NCBI GenBank assembly: GCA_934667295.1
Contig: CAKULR010000130.1
Location: forward strand, 1 to 5,233
Direction of reading: 5' to 3'
From: an uncultured Kiritimatiellota bacterium
GTDB lineage: Bacteria > Verrucomicrobiota > Kiritimatiellia > RFP12 > UBA1067
Length of the DNA: 5,233 nt
Below, in pieces: positions 4,809 to 5,233 of the stretch. The notes beneath the pieces are model-generated. The model made no database searches. It was given only the letters and a program-made list of their open reading frames with translations, and had not been told where the DNA came from. The translations under genes were made by a program, and so were the position numbers. Each line of letters starts with the position of its first letter. Position 1 is the stretch's first letter.

Positions 4809-5233
4809 TATTTTCGCCTCGCGGCGGGGACCGTAGGTCTGCTTCTCGTAGAGCGCGGGACGCGATTCGTCGAGGTAGAGCTCGTAGGGGTCGCCCAGCC
4901 CGGCCCCCACCGACAGCCAGAACGTGCGCTTGCGCTCGTTGAGGTCGAGGTCCGCCCACGCGAAGCCGCCGTCCTCGAACGTCTTCGCCCGCCACGTGCC
5001 GTCGCGGTCGAGGATGCCGTTCGGCAGGTGGCCCTGGCGCATCGCGACGAGAATCGGGATGCCGATGTCGATCGCCCGTGCGGGGAAGGTGATCTCCACG
5101 TGGTCCGGCGCGCAGCCCGCGAGCGGGAAGAGGAGCAGTTCCGCGCCCTTGCGGCGGACGAACTTGGCGGATTCGGAAAACCAGTTGTCCCAGCAGGTGA
5201 GGCACCCCACCCGTCCGAAGTCGAGGTCGAAGA
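4803..5233 (-). CDS. Carbon-nitrogen hydrolase (nitrilase superfamily), C-terminal part, N-terminus beyond the right edge
   Basis: The superfamily hydrolyses or condenses amide or nitrile C-N bonds with a Glu-Lys-Cys triad. About 142 C-terminal residues are visible, in a frame open to the right edge. They begin FDLDFGRVGCLTCWDNWFSE, matching the family pattern around the nucleophile (G.L.C.D..FPE); the catalytic Cys is the TGC at 5193-5195. It is followed by RRKGAELLLFPLAG, then PARAIDIGIPILVAMRQGHLPNGILDRDG, a typical alternation of strand, pocket loop and DxDG turn, and a tail with FWLSVGAGLGDPYELYLDESRPALYEKQTYG, a pattern I associate with nitrilase-like proteins of planctomycete and verrucomicrobial genomes. 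The catalytic Glu and Lys lie upstream outside the window. The GTG at 5208-5210 is an internal Val codon, not a start. The gene ends in TAG at 4803-4805, 41 bp before the isomerase gene. Substrate cannot be told from this part. Confidence 0.87.
   Translation of the reverse strand, partial: FDLDFGRVGCLTCWDNWFSESAKFVRRKGAELLLFPLAGCAPDHVEITFPARAIDIGIPILVAMRQGHLPNGILDRDGTWRAKTFEDGGFAWADLDLNERKRTFWLSVGAGLGDPYELYLDESRPALYEKQTYGPRREAKIW

Noticed and set aside
4762..5205. N-terminal extension of the isomerase-like frame
   Set aside because: It overlaps the nitrilase gene. The start at 4761 has a good Shine-Dalgarno site and a signal peptide.

Overview
The window holds six genes, all read from the minus strand, so the biological order runs from high to low coordinates. 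It shows the C-terminal part of a nitrilase-superfamily hydrolase (4803-5233, entering from beyond the right edge), a secreted or lipid-anchored sugar isomerase-like TIM barrel (3946-4761), an MlaE/MlaF/MlaD-type MCE lipid transporter (3931 down to 1175), a type II secretion/type IV pilus-like pseudopilin (341-1075), and the N-terminal third-strand-binding region of primosomal helicase PriA (1-340, leaving at the left edge). There is no gene-free stretch over 100 bp, and I saw no RNA gene, insertion sequence, CRISPR array, attachment site or convincing intrinsic terminator.

Organism: the DNA is GC-rich, and the MCE transporter needs a diderm (Gram-negative type) envelope. Three features together resemble high-GC members of the Planctomycetes-Verrucomicrobia-Chlamydiae group such as Kiritimatiellota, Lentisphaerota or Verrucomicrobiota: a free-standing pseudopilin of about 240 residues with a FTLVELLVVIGILGIL-type leader, a secreted sugar isomerase-like TIM barrel, and a nitrilase next to it. 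This placement is inference by style only. Five of the six genes have a visible stop, TGA in each case except the nitrilase, which ends in TAG (TGA ends the pseudopilin, mlaD, mlaF, mlaE and the isomerase). The standard bacterial code therefore applies.

Layout: the isomerase, mlaE, mlaF and mlaD form one tight operon. The isomerase-mlaE gap is 14 bp, mlaE and mlaF overlap by 4 bp (ATGA), and mlaF and mlaD overlap by 17 bp. A candidate extended -10 promoter sits in the 41-bp gap ahead of the isomerase. A 99-bp gap with a second candidate extended -10 promoter precedes the pseudopilin. The pseudopilin stop TGA is followed directly by a TTG that is the best start of priA, so those two genes are probably translationally coupled.

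Function: MlaE (inner-membrane permease), MlaF (ATPase) and MlaD (anchored MCE protein) should make an inner-membrane complex moving phospholipid or another hydrophobic substrate between the inner and outer membranes. No MlaA, MlaB or MlaC is visible. The most interesting feature is the long C-terminal half of MlaD, which carries five copies of a GEGTLGRL-type repeat at 35- or 34-residue spacing, with one 56-residue interval. I found no clear evidence of a wholly new system. The unusual points are this repeat architecture, the isomerase joined to the lipid-transport operon, the stop-start junction into priA, and an 11-bp perfect inverted repeat inside priA.
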